From positions 558,001 through 622,000 of the forward strand of contig NZ_CP007521.1 of NCBI RefSeq assembly GCF_000695835.1: 64,000 nucleotides of DNA, read 5' to 3'. The translations under genes were made by a program, and so were the position numbers. The stretch's first letter is position 1. Each line of letters starts with the position of its first letter. The DNA comes from Mycoplasmopsis californica. GTDB lineage: Bacteria > Bacillota_I > Bacilli_A > Mycoplasmatales > Metamycoplasmataceae. The notes below the pieces were generated by a model. The model searched no databases. It was not told the origin of the DNA and saw nothing but the letters and a program-made list of their open reading frames with translations. Below are positions 1-9,785 of this stretch, one piece after another.

Positions 1-416
1 TCATTCGGTATAGATCTAGGCGGATTATATTTATTGGGTAAAACGCGACTAGGAGATGTGGTTAAAGGTTTTTTTGGGGTAATGATTGGGGGTTTAATTG
101 GCGTTAAAGTTCGATTTGGTTGAGGTGTCGGGTTGATTTTTTCATCCATGCTTTGGGGTTGGATTTTGGTTGGTGGTAAAATTGGTTCTTCATTAATTTT
201 TGGTTTAGGAGTTGCTATATTTTGTTGTGGAGAGCTAATAGGTTGTGATTCAATTTTTTGGGGAGATTTTTTTAAGTATTGAAAACGATTTAAAAACATT
301 TTAGAATCTCCTGGATCTTTTTTACCTCATATCCCAACCCCAATTGCTGCCACAACCGTCGCAGTCGTAGCAGTTGTAATTGCAATAGTAGTTGGAATCC
401 ATATTTTTTTGCGCAT
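1..416 (-). CDS. Proline-rich membrane-anchored protein, N-terminal part (partial)
   Basis: Only the first ~138 codons lie in the window; the frame is open to the left edge. The start ATG at 416 has an AAGGAG ribosome site just upstream. The protein begins MRKKIWIP, then a Thr/Ala/Val-rich hydrophobic segment (about residues 8-30) ending AIGVGIW. This is an uncleaved signal anchor with no lipobox cysteine. A lysine-containing stretch follows, then a long Pro/Lys/Gln-rich region typical of an extended surface stalk. The N-terminal anchor resembles that of the coiled-coil protein at 39729 (KKIWIP...AIGVG), so both may belong to a set of surface proteins sharing an anchor. Function unknown. It lies downstream of rplO but behind a terminator, so it is probably transcribed separately. 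Confidence 0.75.
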
Positions 417-506
417 TTTAACTCCTTTATTTCATTTCAGGTTGAAAACGTATTAATTTATTTAAATTATTGTACATATTAAATCTTATTATGAAAATAA
501 TTTAAA

Positions 507-533
507 TAAAAAAACAAGCCTTTAAAGCTTGTT
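507..533 (-). terminator. Terminator of the ribosomal protein operon
   Basis: On the minus strand a stem ACAAGC / GCTTGT with an AT loop is followed by seven T residues, directly after the rplO stop. It separates the operon from the surface protein gene starting at 416. Confidence 0.85.
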
Positions 534-539
534 GTGGAA

Positions 540-980
540 TTAAAGTTCTTTAAATTCTCCGCCAGCTGCTTGAATAGCTTCAATCGCTGAAGCGGAAGCA
601 GCATGAACTTCGACATTAAGTTTTTTGCTTAATTTACCATTACCAAGAATTTTAACTGGTAAAACTCTTTTGATTAAATTAGCAGCGAATAAAGCAGCAA
701 TATCAACTACATCGCCATCATTAAATCTAGCTTCAAGATCTTGAATATTAACAACTTGGAATTCAATGTGGTTTACATTTGTAAAACCACGTTTACCAAT
801 ACGACGGAATCAAGGAGTTTGACCCCCTTCAAATCCCGGTCTGTGACCGTGACGTTTATTTTGTCCAGATTGCCCTTTACCTGCTTGTTTCCCTTTCCCT
901 GCTGCATGACCACGACCAACACGATGTTTGTCTTGACGTGAACCTGGGGTAAATTTTAGTTTGCTTAATGAAATGCTCAT
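540..980 (-). CDS. rplO: 50S ribosomal protein L15
   Basis: 146 aa. Begins [15 protein letters not shown] and has the Gly/Lys/Arg-rich N-terminal tail typical of L15 ([18 protein letters not shown], then [10 protein letters not shown]) and the C-terminal globular part ending [10 protein letters not shown]15 binds 23S rRNA domains late in 50S assembly. One in-frame TGA (the Trp in TPWFRR) has to be read through, so standard-code calling misses the gene. Last gene of the operon; a terminator follows. In most bacteria secY is next, but here it is not. The 70-nt gap to rpsE is where rpmD (L30) would sit; no such ORF is present. Confidence 0.97.
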
Positions 981-1050
981 TATTCTCCTTTTTTAAATTA
1001 ATTAATAATAGTACTTTTGAAAATCGTGTTTCAAGTTGCTATTAGCCTAA

Positions 1051-1671
1051 TTAATTTAATAAATCTTTAACTTCTTTACCTCTAATGTCAGCAATTTGTT
1101 CTGGGGTACGCATTTGAGTTAGGGCTTTTAAAGTTGCACGAACAATATTTGATTTTGAACGTGAACCATATGTTTTTGAATAAACGTCTGTATAACCTGC
1201 TAATTCAACTACTGCACGAACTGTTGATGAAGCAACGATCCCTGTACCTTTAGCGGCTGGTTTTAGCATAACTTTTGACGCTAAGAATTTAGCTTGGTTT
1301 TCATGTGGTACTGTACCATTTAAAATTGGTAATGTAATTAAGTTGTTTTTAGCATCTTTAACTGCTTTTTTAATTGAGTCTGGAACCTCATTAGCTTTTC
1401 CGTGACCAAAGCCAACACGGCCTTTTTTGTCACCAACTACAACAAAAGCTGAGAACGAGAATCTACGACCACCTTTAACGGTTTTTGAAACTCTCGAAAT
1501 TGCGATTACTTTTTCGCCAAATTCATTATCAACATTTTGGCTACGACGTGGAGCACGAGTACGCTCACGAGTAGGTTTTGCACTACGGGTTTTAGTAGCT
1601 TTTTCAACTGGTTTTACAACTTCTTGAGTAGCTACTGCGTTTACAACTTGTTCATTTTTAATTTCTGTCAT
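1051..1671 (-). CDS. rpsE: 30S ribosomal protein S5
   Basis: 206 aa. Residues ~50-206 carry the S5 double-stranded-RNA-binding fold ([20 protein letters not shown]...[12 protein letters not shown]) and the C-terminal S5 domain ([18 protein letters not shown]). S5 shapes the 30S decoding and mRNA entry region. The first ~45 residues are a mycoplasma-style Lys/Arg/Thr-rich extension that is absent from the ~165-aa proteins of other bacteria. The start overlaps the rplR stop by one base, which favours translational coupling. Confidence 0.97.
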   Translation of the reverse strand: MTEIKNEQVVNAVATQEVVKPVEKATKTRSAKPTRERTRAPRRSQNVDNEFGEKVIAISRVSKTVKGGRRFSFSAFVVVGDKKGRVGFGHGKANEVPDSIKKAVKDAKNNLITLPILNGTVPHENQAKFLASKVMLKPAAKGTGIVASSTVRAVVELAGYTDVYSKTYGSRSKSNIVRATLKALTQMRTPEQIADIRGKEVKDLLN

Positions 1672-2033
1672 TAGAATTTAACTCCTTTGGCGTTTTCTCT
1701 TACCGCTTCAGCAAAAGCTTTGACACGACCATGGTAGATATAACCTCCACGATCGAAAACGATTTCACTTAATTTTAAAGCTTCAATTTTAGTAGCCATT
1801 TCTTTACCAGCTTGAGCAGCCGCTTCAATGTTACCGTGATAAATTCCTTTTTCAAGAGTAAGAGTGCTTACTGAGGCTAAAGTAACTCCTTTAGCATCGT
1901 CGATTAGTTGGGCATAAAAGTTTTGGTGCGATTTAAAAACACATAGACGTGGTTTGGTAGCTGTACCAATAATGCTTTGACGCTCACGTAAATGTTTCTT
2001 TTGACGCGCTTGGTTTCTTGATAATATAGCCAT
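1671..2033 (-). CDS. rplR: 50S ribosomal protein L18
   Basis: 120 aa, normal length. Begins [19 protein letters not shown] and has the L18 core [18 protein letters not shown], with [23 protein letters not shown] near the C-terminus. L18 binds 5S rRNA and helps dock it on the 50S subunit, although no 5S gene is visible in this window. The stop overlaps the rpsE start. Confidence 0.97.
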   Translation of the reverse strand: MAILSRNQARQKKHLRERQSIIGTATKPRLCVFKSHQNFYAQLIDDAKGVTLASVSTLTLEKGIYHGNIEAAAQAGKEMATKIEALKLSEIVFDRGGYIYHGRVKAFAEAVRENAKGVKF

Positions 2034-2047
2034 ATTTTATCCTTTCA

Positions 2048-2587
2048 CTACTTAGCAGCAGTTTTTCCTTCTTTACGACGAATGATCTCATCTTTGTAAG
2101 CGACACCTTTTCCTGAATAAGGGCTTGGTTTTCTAGTTGCTCGCACGATTGCGGCAAATTGTCCAACACTTTCTTTTGAAATTGAGCTTAAAATAATTTC
2201 GGTAGGTTTTGGTAATTCAACTTGCACGTCGCTAGGAATATCAAGCAACTCTAAGTGTGATTTACCAACTGCTAATTCTAATTGTTGACCTTTTAGAGTT
2301 GCTTTGTAACCAACCCCTTTAATCACAAGTTCTTTTTTAAACCCGCTTGAAACACCAACTAACATGTTAGCGATTAAAGCATTAGTTGTTCCGTGTAGTT
2401 GTTTAGTTGTTTTTTCTTCATTAGCACGTAGTGTACTAATTTTGCCATCTTCAATTTTAATTGCGATTAGTGGTGAGAAATTAGCGCTTAATGTTCCTAA
2501 TTTCCCTTTTGCACTAAACATTGTACCGTCTAAATTAATTTCAACACCAGCAGGGATTGTTAAGATTCTGTTTCCAACACGTGACAT
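2048..2587 (-). CDS. rplF: 50S ribosomal protein L6
   Basis: 179 aa, full length. Starts MSRVGNRILTIPAGVEI and has two tandem L6 repeats. The C-terminal signature PSPYSGKGVAYKDEIIRRKEGK is intact (seen from about residue 153). L6 binds 23S helix 97 near the sarcin-ricin loop. It lies 9 nt after the rpsH stop and 14 nt before rplR. Confidence 0.97.
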   Translation of the reverse strand: MSRVGNRILTIPAGVEINLDGTMFSAKGKLGTLSANFSPLIAIKIEDGKISTLRANEEKTTKQLHGTTNALIANMLVGVSSGFKKELVIKGVGYKATLKGQQLELAVGKSHLELLDIPSDVQVELPKPTEIILSSISKESVGQFAAIVRATRKPSPYSGKGVAYKDEIIRRKEGKTAAK

Positions 2588-2596
2588 AACTCCCCC

Positions 2597-2992
2597 CTAT
2601 CAAATGATAGCGATAACTTCACCGCCAACATTTTCCTTACGTGCTTGTTTTTCAGTCATCATTCCTTTTGATGTAGAAACAATGGCTGTACCATAACCTG
2701 ATAAAACAGTTGGTAATTCTTGAGCCGCTGAATAAACTCTTAGTCCTGGTTTTGAAATACGTTTGATGTCAATAATCGCTCTTTGGCTACCTTTATATTT
2801 CAAGCTTACTTCTAATTCTTTATTAACACCTTCACCTTTAATGTTAACAGCTTGAATATAACCTTCATTTAGTAAAATATCTAGAATTTTGGCTTTAGTT
2901 TTTGAAAAAGGAATGTTTACTGTTTTAAATCTTCTTTGGTTGGCATTTTTAATGCGCACAATCATGTCTGAAATTGGATCTGTAATAAACAT
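2597..2992 (-). CDS. rpsH: 30S ribosomal protein S8
   Basis: 131 aa. The start is ATG at 2992 (MFITDPISDMIVRIKNANQ), which matches S8 family N-termini. An upstream in-frame TTG at 3001 falls inside the rpsN reading frame and is not needed. The end needs TGA read as Trp, giving ...EVIAIIW then TAG; S8 proteins commonly end in such an aromatic residue. S8 organises the 16S central domain. In other bacteria it is the repressor of the spc operon; I did not identify a binding site here. Confidence 0.96.
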
Positions 2993-2994
2993 AA

Positions 2995-3180
2995 TTATCA
3001 ACTCGCTTTCTTATAGCCTGGAATTTGTCCTGCGTGTGCTTTCACACGGAAGCAAATACGGCAAATTTTGAATTTTCTTAAAACAGCATGTGGACGACCA
3101 CATAATTCACAACGTGTGTAAGCACGTGTTGAGAATTTAGCATGTTTTTTTTGTTTTGCTTTTAGTGATGTTTTGGCCAT
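2995..3180 (-). CDS. rpsN: 30S ribosomal protein S14, zinc-binding (type Z)
   Basis: 61 aa, the short zinc-binding form. Two CxxC pairs (CELC and CRIC) form the zinc ribbon. The C-terminus is ...GYKKASW, with the final Trp encoded by TGA and a TAA stop after it. This is the family's usual ending and is a clean demonstration of UGA=Trp. S14 sits in the 30S head. The gene lies between rplE and rpsH, with 2 nt to the rpsH start. Confidence 0.97.
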
Positions 3181-3182
3181 AA

Positions 3183-3728
3183 CTATTTATCTCCTTTAGC
3201 AAATCTAATACCAATTAATTCTAGCAATCTTCGAGCTTCAACATCTGAATTAGTTGAAGTGATTAATTGAACATCTAAACCTTTAATTCTTCTAATTTTG
3301 TCAAAATCAATTTCTGGGAAAATGATCTCTTCTTTAATTCCTAATGAGTAATTTCCTCTACCATCAAAGGCTTTTGGATTAGCTCCGCGGAAATCACGGA
3401 TACGAGGCATTGCAATGTGGATTAATTTTTCTAAAAAGTCTCACATTTGTTGACGACGAAGAGTAACTTTTCCTCCCATCGGCATACCTTCTCTTAATTT
3501 TCATGATGCATTTGATTTACGGGCAACTGTTTGGTAAGGTTTTTGCCCAGCAATCAGTGTTAATTCGTTTAAAACTTCTTCAATAGCTTTTGAGTTTGTA
3601 ACTTCTTTACCTGCGGTCATATTTAAAACAATTTTTTCAAGACGAGGCACTTGCATAATTGAAGAAAATTTGAATTCTTCTTTTAGAGCAGGAACCACTT
3701 TTTCAATATAATGATTTTTTAAATTCAT
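3183..3728 (-). CDS. rplE: 50S ribosomal protein L5
   Basis: 181 aa. N-terminal [15 protein letters not shown] and [10 protein letters not shown], the central segment [19 protein letters not shown], and C-terminal [21 protein letters not shown] are all in one frame when two TGA codons are read as Trp. L5 carries 5S rRNA into the central protuberance and contacts the P-site tRNA. The gene is 2 nt from each neighbour. Confidence 0.97.
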
Positions 3729-3730
3729 AA

Positions 3731-4057
3731 TTAATATTCCTTGTCAGTTTTCTTGATAATTCTTGTTTTAACGCCGTTTTTGTCAATTTTGTAACCAATT
3801 CTTGATACAACAGGAGCGGATGTTTTAGTACCTTTTTTTGCCACTACGGCCACATTCGAAGCATGGATTGGGCCTTCTTGTCTTTTAATTGCACCGTCGC
3901 TAGCTTGTGAAGGTTTTTTGTGTTTAGTTTGCATATTTACATCTTTAATGTATACAGTGTTATTTTTAGCATCAACACGAATGATACGACCTTGTGATCA
4001 TTTGTGAGCGCCAGCGATTACGATAACTTCATCGTTTGCTTTAAATTTCATTTTCAT
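3731..4057 (-). CDS. rplX: 50S ribosomal protein L24
   Basis: 108 aa. Begins [20 protein letters not shown] with a KOW motif ([18 protein letters not shown]), followed by [23 protein letters not shown], the usual L24 core. The ATG at 4057 is chosen over the one two codons on because TAGGAG lies 7 nt upstream. L24 is an early 50S assembly initiator near the tunnel exit. One TGA codes Trp. Confidence 0.96.
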
Positions 4058-4065
4058 AGATACTC

Positions 4066-4434
4066 CTACAATACTTCGGGTGCTAGTGAAACAATTTTTA
4101 AATAACCTTTATCACGTAATTCACGTGCTACAGGTCCAAACACACGAGTTCCCCGCATTGATTTATCTTCTTTAATAATAACTACTGCATTGTCATCAAA
4201 TTTAATGTGCGAGCCGTTTGGTCTACGTACACCATAACGCGATCTAACAATAACTGCTTTAACAACTTGACCTTCTTTAACTGCACCATTAGGTAATGCC
4301 TTTTTCACAGAACAAACAATAATATCACCAATGTTAGCTGTTTTTTTACGAGAACCACCTAATACTCTAATTAAACCAACTTCTTTAGCTCCAGAGTTAT
4401 CTGCAACTTTTAATTTTGATAATTCTATAACCAT
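4066..4434 (-). CDS. rplN: 50S ribosomal protein L14
   Basis: 122 aa, family length. Contains [19 protein letters not shown], then [15 protein letters not shown] and the conserved [33 protein letters not shown]14 forms part of the subunit interface (bridges B5/B8). Its start overlaps the rpsQ stop. Confidence 0.97.
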   Translation of the reverse strand: MVIELSKLKVADNSGAKEVGLIRVLGGSRKKTANIGDIIVCSVKKALPNGAVKEGQVVKAVIVRSRYGVRRPNGSHIKFDDNAVVIIKEDKSMRGTRVFGPVARELRDKGYLKIVSLAPEVL

Positions 4435-4703
4435 TATTCTTCACCTCTTTGGGCTTTGTGTTTAATTTCTACTAAACGGAAGTGTTTGGTTTTTGAAAGT
4501 GGACGTGTTTCCATAATTGTAACGATGTCACCAACTGAAGCAAGCAATTTTTCATCGTGAACTGCGAAACGCTTAACCACTCTATAACGTTTTGAGTATA
4601 AGTTGTGTGAACGGTAACTTTCAACTTCAACAAAAATGGTTTTGTCACCACGAACTGAAGTAACTTTACCGCTAAGGGTTTTACGTGTGGTAAGTCTTTG
4701 CAT
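4434..4703 (-). CDS. rpsQ: 30S ribosomal protein S17
   Basis: 89 aa from ATG 4703 ([20 protein letters not shown]). A longer frame from 4742 exists but lies inside rpmC; the chosen ATG overlaps the rpmC stop as TAATG, as at most junctions in this operon. OB-fold S17 with [27 protein letters not shown]. It binds 16S helices 7 and 11. Confidence 0.96.
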   Translation of the reverse strand: MQRLTTRKTLSGKVTSVRGDKTIFVEVESYRSHNLYSKRYRVVKRFAVHDEKLLASVGDIVTIMETRPLSKTKHFRLVEIKHKAQRGEE

Positions 4704-4897
4704 TATTTGTCTCCTTGTAATTGTGTTAAGGCACTTAGGCATCTAGCAATATCTTTTTTAATGGCTTTAATTTTGTGGCTTTGGTCTAATTGTCCAGTTG
4801 CGTTTTTAAAACGTAAGGTCAATAATTCAGCTTTTAAATCGTTAACTAAAGCTTTAATTTCCGCAACTGGTTTGGCTTTAATATCTTTAAAGTTCAT
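4703..4897 (-). CDS. rpmC: 50S ribosomal protein L29
   Basis: 64 aa two-helix protein: [21 protein letters not shown] then [24 protein letters not shown]29 lies by the polypeptide exit. The start is inside the 3' end of rplP (11-nt overlap) and the stop overlaps rpsQ. Confidence 0.96.
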   Translation of the reverse strand: MNFKDIKAKPVAEIKALVNDLKAELLTLRFKNATGQLDQSHKIKAIKKDIARCLSALTQLQGDK

Positions 4898-5315
4898 TAT
4901 TGATCTCCTCTTTGGTTACAATTCTTCATTTAACAGGTAATTTGTGCCCGCCCAAACGCAAAGCATCACGAGCAATATCTTCTTTAACACCTGAAACTTC
5001 AAACATCATGGTATTTACTTTAACTGGTGTATATCATTTATCTGGAGACCCTTTACCTGACCCCATACGAACACCAATTGGTTTTGAGGTTTTTTGAAAG
5101 TGAGGGAAGATACGAATAAAAACTTGACCCTCACGACCCATACGACGAGTAATCGCAATACGAGCCGATTCGATTTGACGAGCATCTACTCATGAAGAAG
5201 TAATTGCTTGTAAGCCGAATTCTCCAAAAGAAACTTTATTTCCTTTGTGCGCTTTACGTTTATCGTGACGTAATACAAAAGGTTTACGGTATTTGGTTCT
5301 TTTTGGTTGAAGCAT
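4887..5315 (-). CDS. rplP: 50S ribosomal protein L16
   Basis: 142 aa. Starts [20 protein letters not shown], followed by [22 protein letters not shown] and, near the end, [22 protein letters not shown]16 shapes the A-site and peptidyl transferase environment. Internal TGA codons for Trp split it under the standard code. The start overlaps the rpsC stop by one base, and the end overlaps rpmC. Confidence 0.95.
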
Positions 5316-5968
5316 TATTTTTTACCCCCTTCCAAAAATTCACCTTTAGAAATTCAAACTTTAACACCGATTGCACCATATGTTGTACGAGCTGTTGCTT
5401 GTGCGTAATCAACATCTTGACGTAGAGTGTGAAGTTTCATTTCTCCACGGCTATATCCTTCTGTACGAGCCATATCAACACCGTTTAGACGGCCTGAAAC
5501 AGCAGTTTTAATACCTTTAGCATGTGCTTTTAAGGCATCATTGATAATGTATTTTTGAGCAATTCTAAAACTTTCACGATTTTCTAGACGAATCGCAATT
5601 GCTTCAGCAGCTAAACGAGCATTAAGTTCTGGTTTGGCGATTTGCACAACTTGTAAATTAATATCCGCTTTTTTGTCTTTTAGGTATTTGTGTAATTGTA
5701 GATTTAGGGCTTGAATATTGCTACCACCTTCGCCTAAAATTTTGGCTGGGTGCACAACATGAAGATAAACTGTGATTTTTCCGCTTTGAACTCTTTTAAT
5801 TTCAACTTGACCAATTTGGTATTTACGTACTAATTTATCGAAGAATTTGTAGATTTTGTCATCTTGAACAAGTTGAGTACCAAAATCTTTTTTATCAGCA
5901 AATCAGGTTGTATTTAATGGTTTGGTAATACCATAACGAAAACCATTTGGATTAACTTTTTGTCCCAT
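5315..5968 (-). CDS. rpsC: 30S ribosomal protein S3
   Basis: 217 aa. Starts [26 protein letters not shown]-binding domain lies around residues 60-110 ([20 protein letters not shown]), and the C-terminal S3 domain has [20 protein letters not shown] and [13 protein letters not shown]3 lines the mRNA entry channel. Trp is coded by TGA near both ends. It is 10 nt after rplV. Confidence 0.97.
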
Positions 5969-5978
5969 ATTTATGCTC

Positions 5979-6311
5979 CTATCTTTCTTCTAAAACTACT
6001 GATAAGTTTGAAGTACGTTTAAAAATTGAAAATGCTCTACCTTGTGAGTGTGGTTGAAATCTTTTTAGTGTTGGACCTTCATTAACTATAACTTCTTTAA
6101 CAAATAATTTTGATGCATCCATTCCGTGGTTGTTTGTTGCATTAGCAATTGCTGAATTGATTAACTTGATGAATAATGGAGCTGCTTTTTTGTTTGTATT
6201 TTGTAAAATACCTAATGCTACACGTACGTCTTTACCTCTAAATAGAGCAGCTACTAAAGCAGCCTTGCGTACTGAAACACGTTGAATTTTAATATGTGCT
6301 TTTGCTTGCAT
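5979..6311 (-). CDS. rplV: 50S ribosomal protein L22
   Basis: 110 aa, normal length. [29 protein letters not shown], then a loop region and C-terminal EGPTLKRFQPHSQGRAF. The beta-hairpin of L22 lines the exit tunnel with L4. Its start overlaps the rpsS stop. Confidence 0.97.
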   Translation of the reverse strand: MQAKAHIKIQRVSVRKAALVAALFRGKDVRVALGILQNTNKKAAPLFIKLINSAIANATNNHGMDASKLFVKEVIVNEGPTLKRFQPHSQGRAFSIFKRTSNLSVVLEER

Positions 6312-6586
6312 TATTTTTTACCTTTATCAGCACCATGACCAGTGTAATTACGTGTTGGTGAGAATTCTCCCAACTTGTGTCCAACCATATCATCAGTTAC
6401 ATAAACATCAATAAAGCTTTTACCGTTGTGAACTTGGAATGTTAAACCAACAAAGTTAGGGAAGATTGTTGAACGTCTCGATCAAGTCTTAATTGGTTTT
6501 TTAGGCGCACCATTTTCAACAATGGCCACAACTTTTTTCATTAAGTGGTCATCAACGAATGGTCCCTTTTTCAGACTACGTGCCAT
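6311..6586 (-). CDS. rpsS: 30S ribosomal protein S19
   Basis: 91 aa. [35 protein letters not shown] (the Trp is TGA), [25 protein letters not shown]19 forms part of the 30S head and contacts L5. It overlaps rplB and rplV by one base each. Confidence 0.97.
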
Positions 6587-7431
6587 TATTTAGCATCCTT
6601 TCTTCTTCTTAAAATCAATTTGTTTGAAGATTTTTTAGTTTTTCTAGTTTTCACACCAAGAGCTTTTTTACCTCATGGAGTAAGTGGTGACTTACGTCCA
6701 ATTGGTTGTTTACCTTCACCACCACCATGTGGGTGATCTACTGGGTTCATTACAGAACCACGAACAGTTGGACGCACACCTTTGTGACGATTACGTCCAG
6801 CTTTACCTAAATCGACTAGTAAGTGTTCTTCATTACCTACTTCACCAATTGTTGCCCGACAACGAGCTAAAATACGACGAGTTTCTCCTGATTTTAGACG
6901 TAAAACAACATATTTACCATTGTCATCCTTACCTAAAATTTGAGCACTTGTACCAGCTGAACGAGCGATAATTCCGCCACCACCTGGTTGCATTTCAATA
7001 TTGTGAACTAATGTACCTTCTGGAATTGATGATAAAGGTAATGAGTTACCTACCAAAATATCCACTTGGTCACCTGAAATAACACTTTGACCAACTTTTA
7101 ATCCTTTTGGAGTTAAAATGTATCTTTTTTCACCGTCTGCGTAAGCTAATAATGAGATATTAGCTGAACGGTTTGGGTCATATTCAATTGATTTAACAAT
7201 TGCAGGAATGTTGTCTTTATTACGTTTAAAGTCAACAATTCTATAAAATCTCTTAACACGTCCACCGTGATGTCTTACAGTAATTTTTCCTTGGTTATTA
7301 CGACCTGAATTCTTTTTCAAAATTACTAGTAATGACTTTTCAGGAGCATGTCCTGAAAGGTTTTGGGCGTAGTCTAGAGATGACATATTACGACGACCAT
7401 TTGTCGTTGGCTTATAATGTTTAATTGCCAT
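6586..7431 (-). CDS. rplB: 50S ribosomal protein L2
   Basis: 281 aa, family length. [20 protein letters not shown], central OB and SH3-like domains, and the signature [12 protein letters not shown] with the His essential for peptidyl transfer in the family. The last ~30 residues follow a TGA-coded Trp ([22 protein letters not shown]). L2 is needed for subunit association. The 63-nt gap to rplW holds an inverted repeat (GCTTAAAA / TTTTAAGC). Confidence 0.97.
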
Positions 7432-7494
7432 TGTCTTTTCTCCTTGCTTAAAAATATTCGAGGCACTTGTCTTTTAAGCAGCTACTTAGTCCTC

Positions 7495-7932
7495 TTATTT
7501 GCTGTCTTTTTCAGCTTCTTTAGCTGTTTTTTTTGATTTTTTAGCAGCAATTTTTTCTGCTAATTTGCTTTCAACTTCTTGGTCTTGAGCTTTATTAGCT
7601 TTCACTTTCTCAGCTTTAGCTTCGGCTTTAGCTTGGTCTTGAGCTTCATTTTCGTTAGCATAGAAAACAATTTTGTCATCTTTTGCTAAAGTTACTACCG
7701 CTTTTTTATAACGGTTTGTAAAACCGTTGAAACGTCCCACTCTTTTCGCTTTCTTATCAACTTTAATAGTTTTAACATCAACCACTTTTACATCGAAAAT
7801 AAATTCAACTGCATTTTTAATTTGGAATTTGTTAGCGGCTCAATCAACTTCAAATGTATATTTGTTTTGTTCTAGTAGAACTTGGGTTTTTTCGGTTAGG
7901 ATTGGTCTACGAATAACTTGAGTTTTTTCCAT
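7495..7932 (-). CDS. rplW: 50S ribosomal protein L23 with charged C-terminal tail
   Basis: 145 aa. Residues 1-~95 are L23: [40 protein letters not shown] and the [19 protein letters not shown] segment. The final ~45 residues are a Lys/Ala/Glu-rich tail with no family counterpart ([18 protein letters not shown]...). L23 sits at the tunnel exit and is the docking site for trigger factor and SRP, so the tail would project near the nascent chain. The start overlaps the rplD stop. Confidence 0.95.
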
Positions 7933-8927
7933 TATTTAGCTCTCCTTTCGAAAGTTTGTAACCCTTCATTTGATAATATAACTACATCAGCTCAAATTAA
8001 AGCTTCAACAGTTACTGATGATGGTTTGATTACTGCCACGTTAACAACATTTGACAATGATCTATAAACTACATCATTACTTGAAACCACTAAAACATGT
8101 TTTACATTCGCTAAATTCATTTGTGTTAATTTAGCAACTGCATCCTTAGTTGAAATTTTGTCTAAGCTAAAATCATCAACAACGATTGCATTATCTTTCG
8201 CTAATAATGTTAAAGCACTGAAGAAAGCGGCTTTTTTAACTTTTTTGTTAACTTTTAATGTGTAATTACGTTCAACACGAGGTCCGAATGCACGTCCACC
8301 ACCAACTCAAATAGGAGATCTAGTTGAACCAGCACGAGCACGTCCAGTACCTTTTTGTTTTCAAGGTTTTTTACCACCACCCCTTACTTCAGCACGTGAT
8401 TTAACGGCGTGGGTTCCTTGTCTTCTTGAAGCACGTTCTGACAAAATTGTGTCAAAAATTGCTTGTTCATAAATTTTTTCTAAACCGAATACCTCAGCTG
8501 GTAGTTTGCTTGTGTCAAAATTAAATTTAGCATTTTCATCAACTTTTGCCACTTTCGCTTTTTTCTCAACAGTGGTTGTTTCGGCTTTTTTAGTAGTTGA
8601 TTTTTTAGCTTTGGCTTCGCTTGAATCAACTAGTTTTTCATCATTTAAGAATTTAATTGCATCTCTATCAGCTACTGATTTAGCTTCTAAAGTTGATAAT
8701 ACGGTTTCAACTTTATACACTGGAATCGAACCTAAGAATTGGCCATCAATTTGGAATCAAACTCTCGATTCACCTTCTAATTTAGCTGCTGATTTTGTAA
8801 AGTATTCTAGAGCTTCTTTAAAAGTTTTGTAGTTTCTTGCTGTTTTTAAACCTTCTCTTTTAACGCTAAAAGTTAAATTTTGGTCTTTGTCAAATTTTTC
8901 TGATAAATAAAATTTATTAACAGCCAT
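7932..8927 (-). CDS. rplD: 50S ribosomal protein L4 with long N-terminal extension
   Basis: 331 aa against ~205 in most bacteria. The L4 core starts at about residue 134 ([14 protein letters not shown], then [38 protein letters not shown]) and is complete to the end. Residues 1-~75 form an extra small domain with the pattern [17 protein letters not shown]...VWFQIDG, reminiscent of DUF2188. A Lys/Ala/Thr-rich linker (~102-134) joins it to the core. L4 lines the exit tunnel and in other bacteria represses the S10 operon. The frame is continuous and the start is coupled to the rplC stop, so the extension is real rather than a miscalled start. Confidence 0.95.
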
Positions 8928-9733
8928 TATTTATCTCCTTCTGCGTTAGCTAAAGCAGCTTCTGCTTCAATAATCATTGGTTCTAATTCGCTTGAATGCA
9001 TTCCAACTTTAACTTCAATGTTAACTTTTTTAGCTCTTTCAATTAAATCGTTCATTTTTAGAACTTCATCGACATCCACTAACACAACAGGTTTGTGAGA
9101 TGGTAATCCTTTAACAGCTTCTTTAATGATTACTAATGATTTTTTAGGTCCTGGAATTGAACCTTTAACTAATAATAAGTTGTTGATTGTATCAACTTTA
9201 ACAACTTCTAAGTTTTGAACAGTAGTTTGTACGGCACCTAGATGTCCTGGCATTGTCATCCCTTTAAACACCTTGTTCCCTGAGATGTCTCCTAGCGAAC
9301 CGGTTTGTCTTACAGGTTGTGAACCACCACCACCACCGTGGCTTTTTGGACCAATGTGTTGGTTTCATCTTTTAATTGTTCCGGCAAAACCTTTACCTTT
9401 TGAAATACCAGTAACATCAACTAATTGTCCTGATACAAAGATATTAGCTTTAACTTCTTGTCCTAATTCATAGCCTTCCATGCCACGAATTTCTTTAATG
9501 TAGCGCTTAGGTGTTGTGTTTGCTTGTTTAAATTGACCAGCTAATGGTTTATTTACACGACTTTGTTTAGCTTCTTCAACCGCTAACTGAGTTGCTGTAT
9601 AACCGTTTTTATCAGCTGTTAAAACTTTTGTTACAACATTTGGCTTAACTTCAATTACTGTAACCGGTACTGAAATACCATCTTCAGTAAAAATTTGAGT
9701 CATACCAACTTTACGTCCTAAGATTCCTTTCAT
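8927..9733 (-). CDS. rplC: 50S ribosomal protein L3
   Basis: 268 aa. Start ATG 9733 ([19 protein letters not shown]) with GGAGG 5-6 nt upstream; a GTG four codons earlier overlaps that ribosome site and is rejected. The conserved loop [16 protein letters not shown] and the segment [12 protein letters not shown] are present; the loop's Trp is TGA. L3 reaches the peptidyl transferase centre. The last ~55 residues form a charged extension. Confidence 0.96.
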
Positions 9734-9785
9734 ATTTTCCTCCACGCTAGTTTTTTAGCGACCATTGCTTCATTTGAAGTTGGAT

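Noticed and set aside
741-941. Plus-strand ORFs opposite the ribosomal protein genes
   Set aside because: They are antisense shadows of clearly conserved minus-strand genes and have no ribosome sites.
2600-3001. TTG start for rpsH at 3001 and TGA ends for rpsH and rpsN
   Set aside because: TGA is Trp here, so both proteins end one codon later; the ATG at 2992 matches S8 family starts.
8710-8745. tRNA T-loop-like sequence GGAATCGAACC
   Set aside because: It is in-frame coding sequence of rplD ([10 protein letters not shown]) with no acceptor or anticodon arms.
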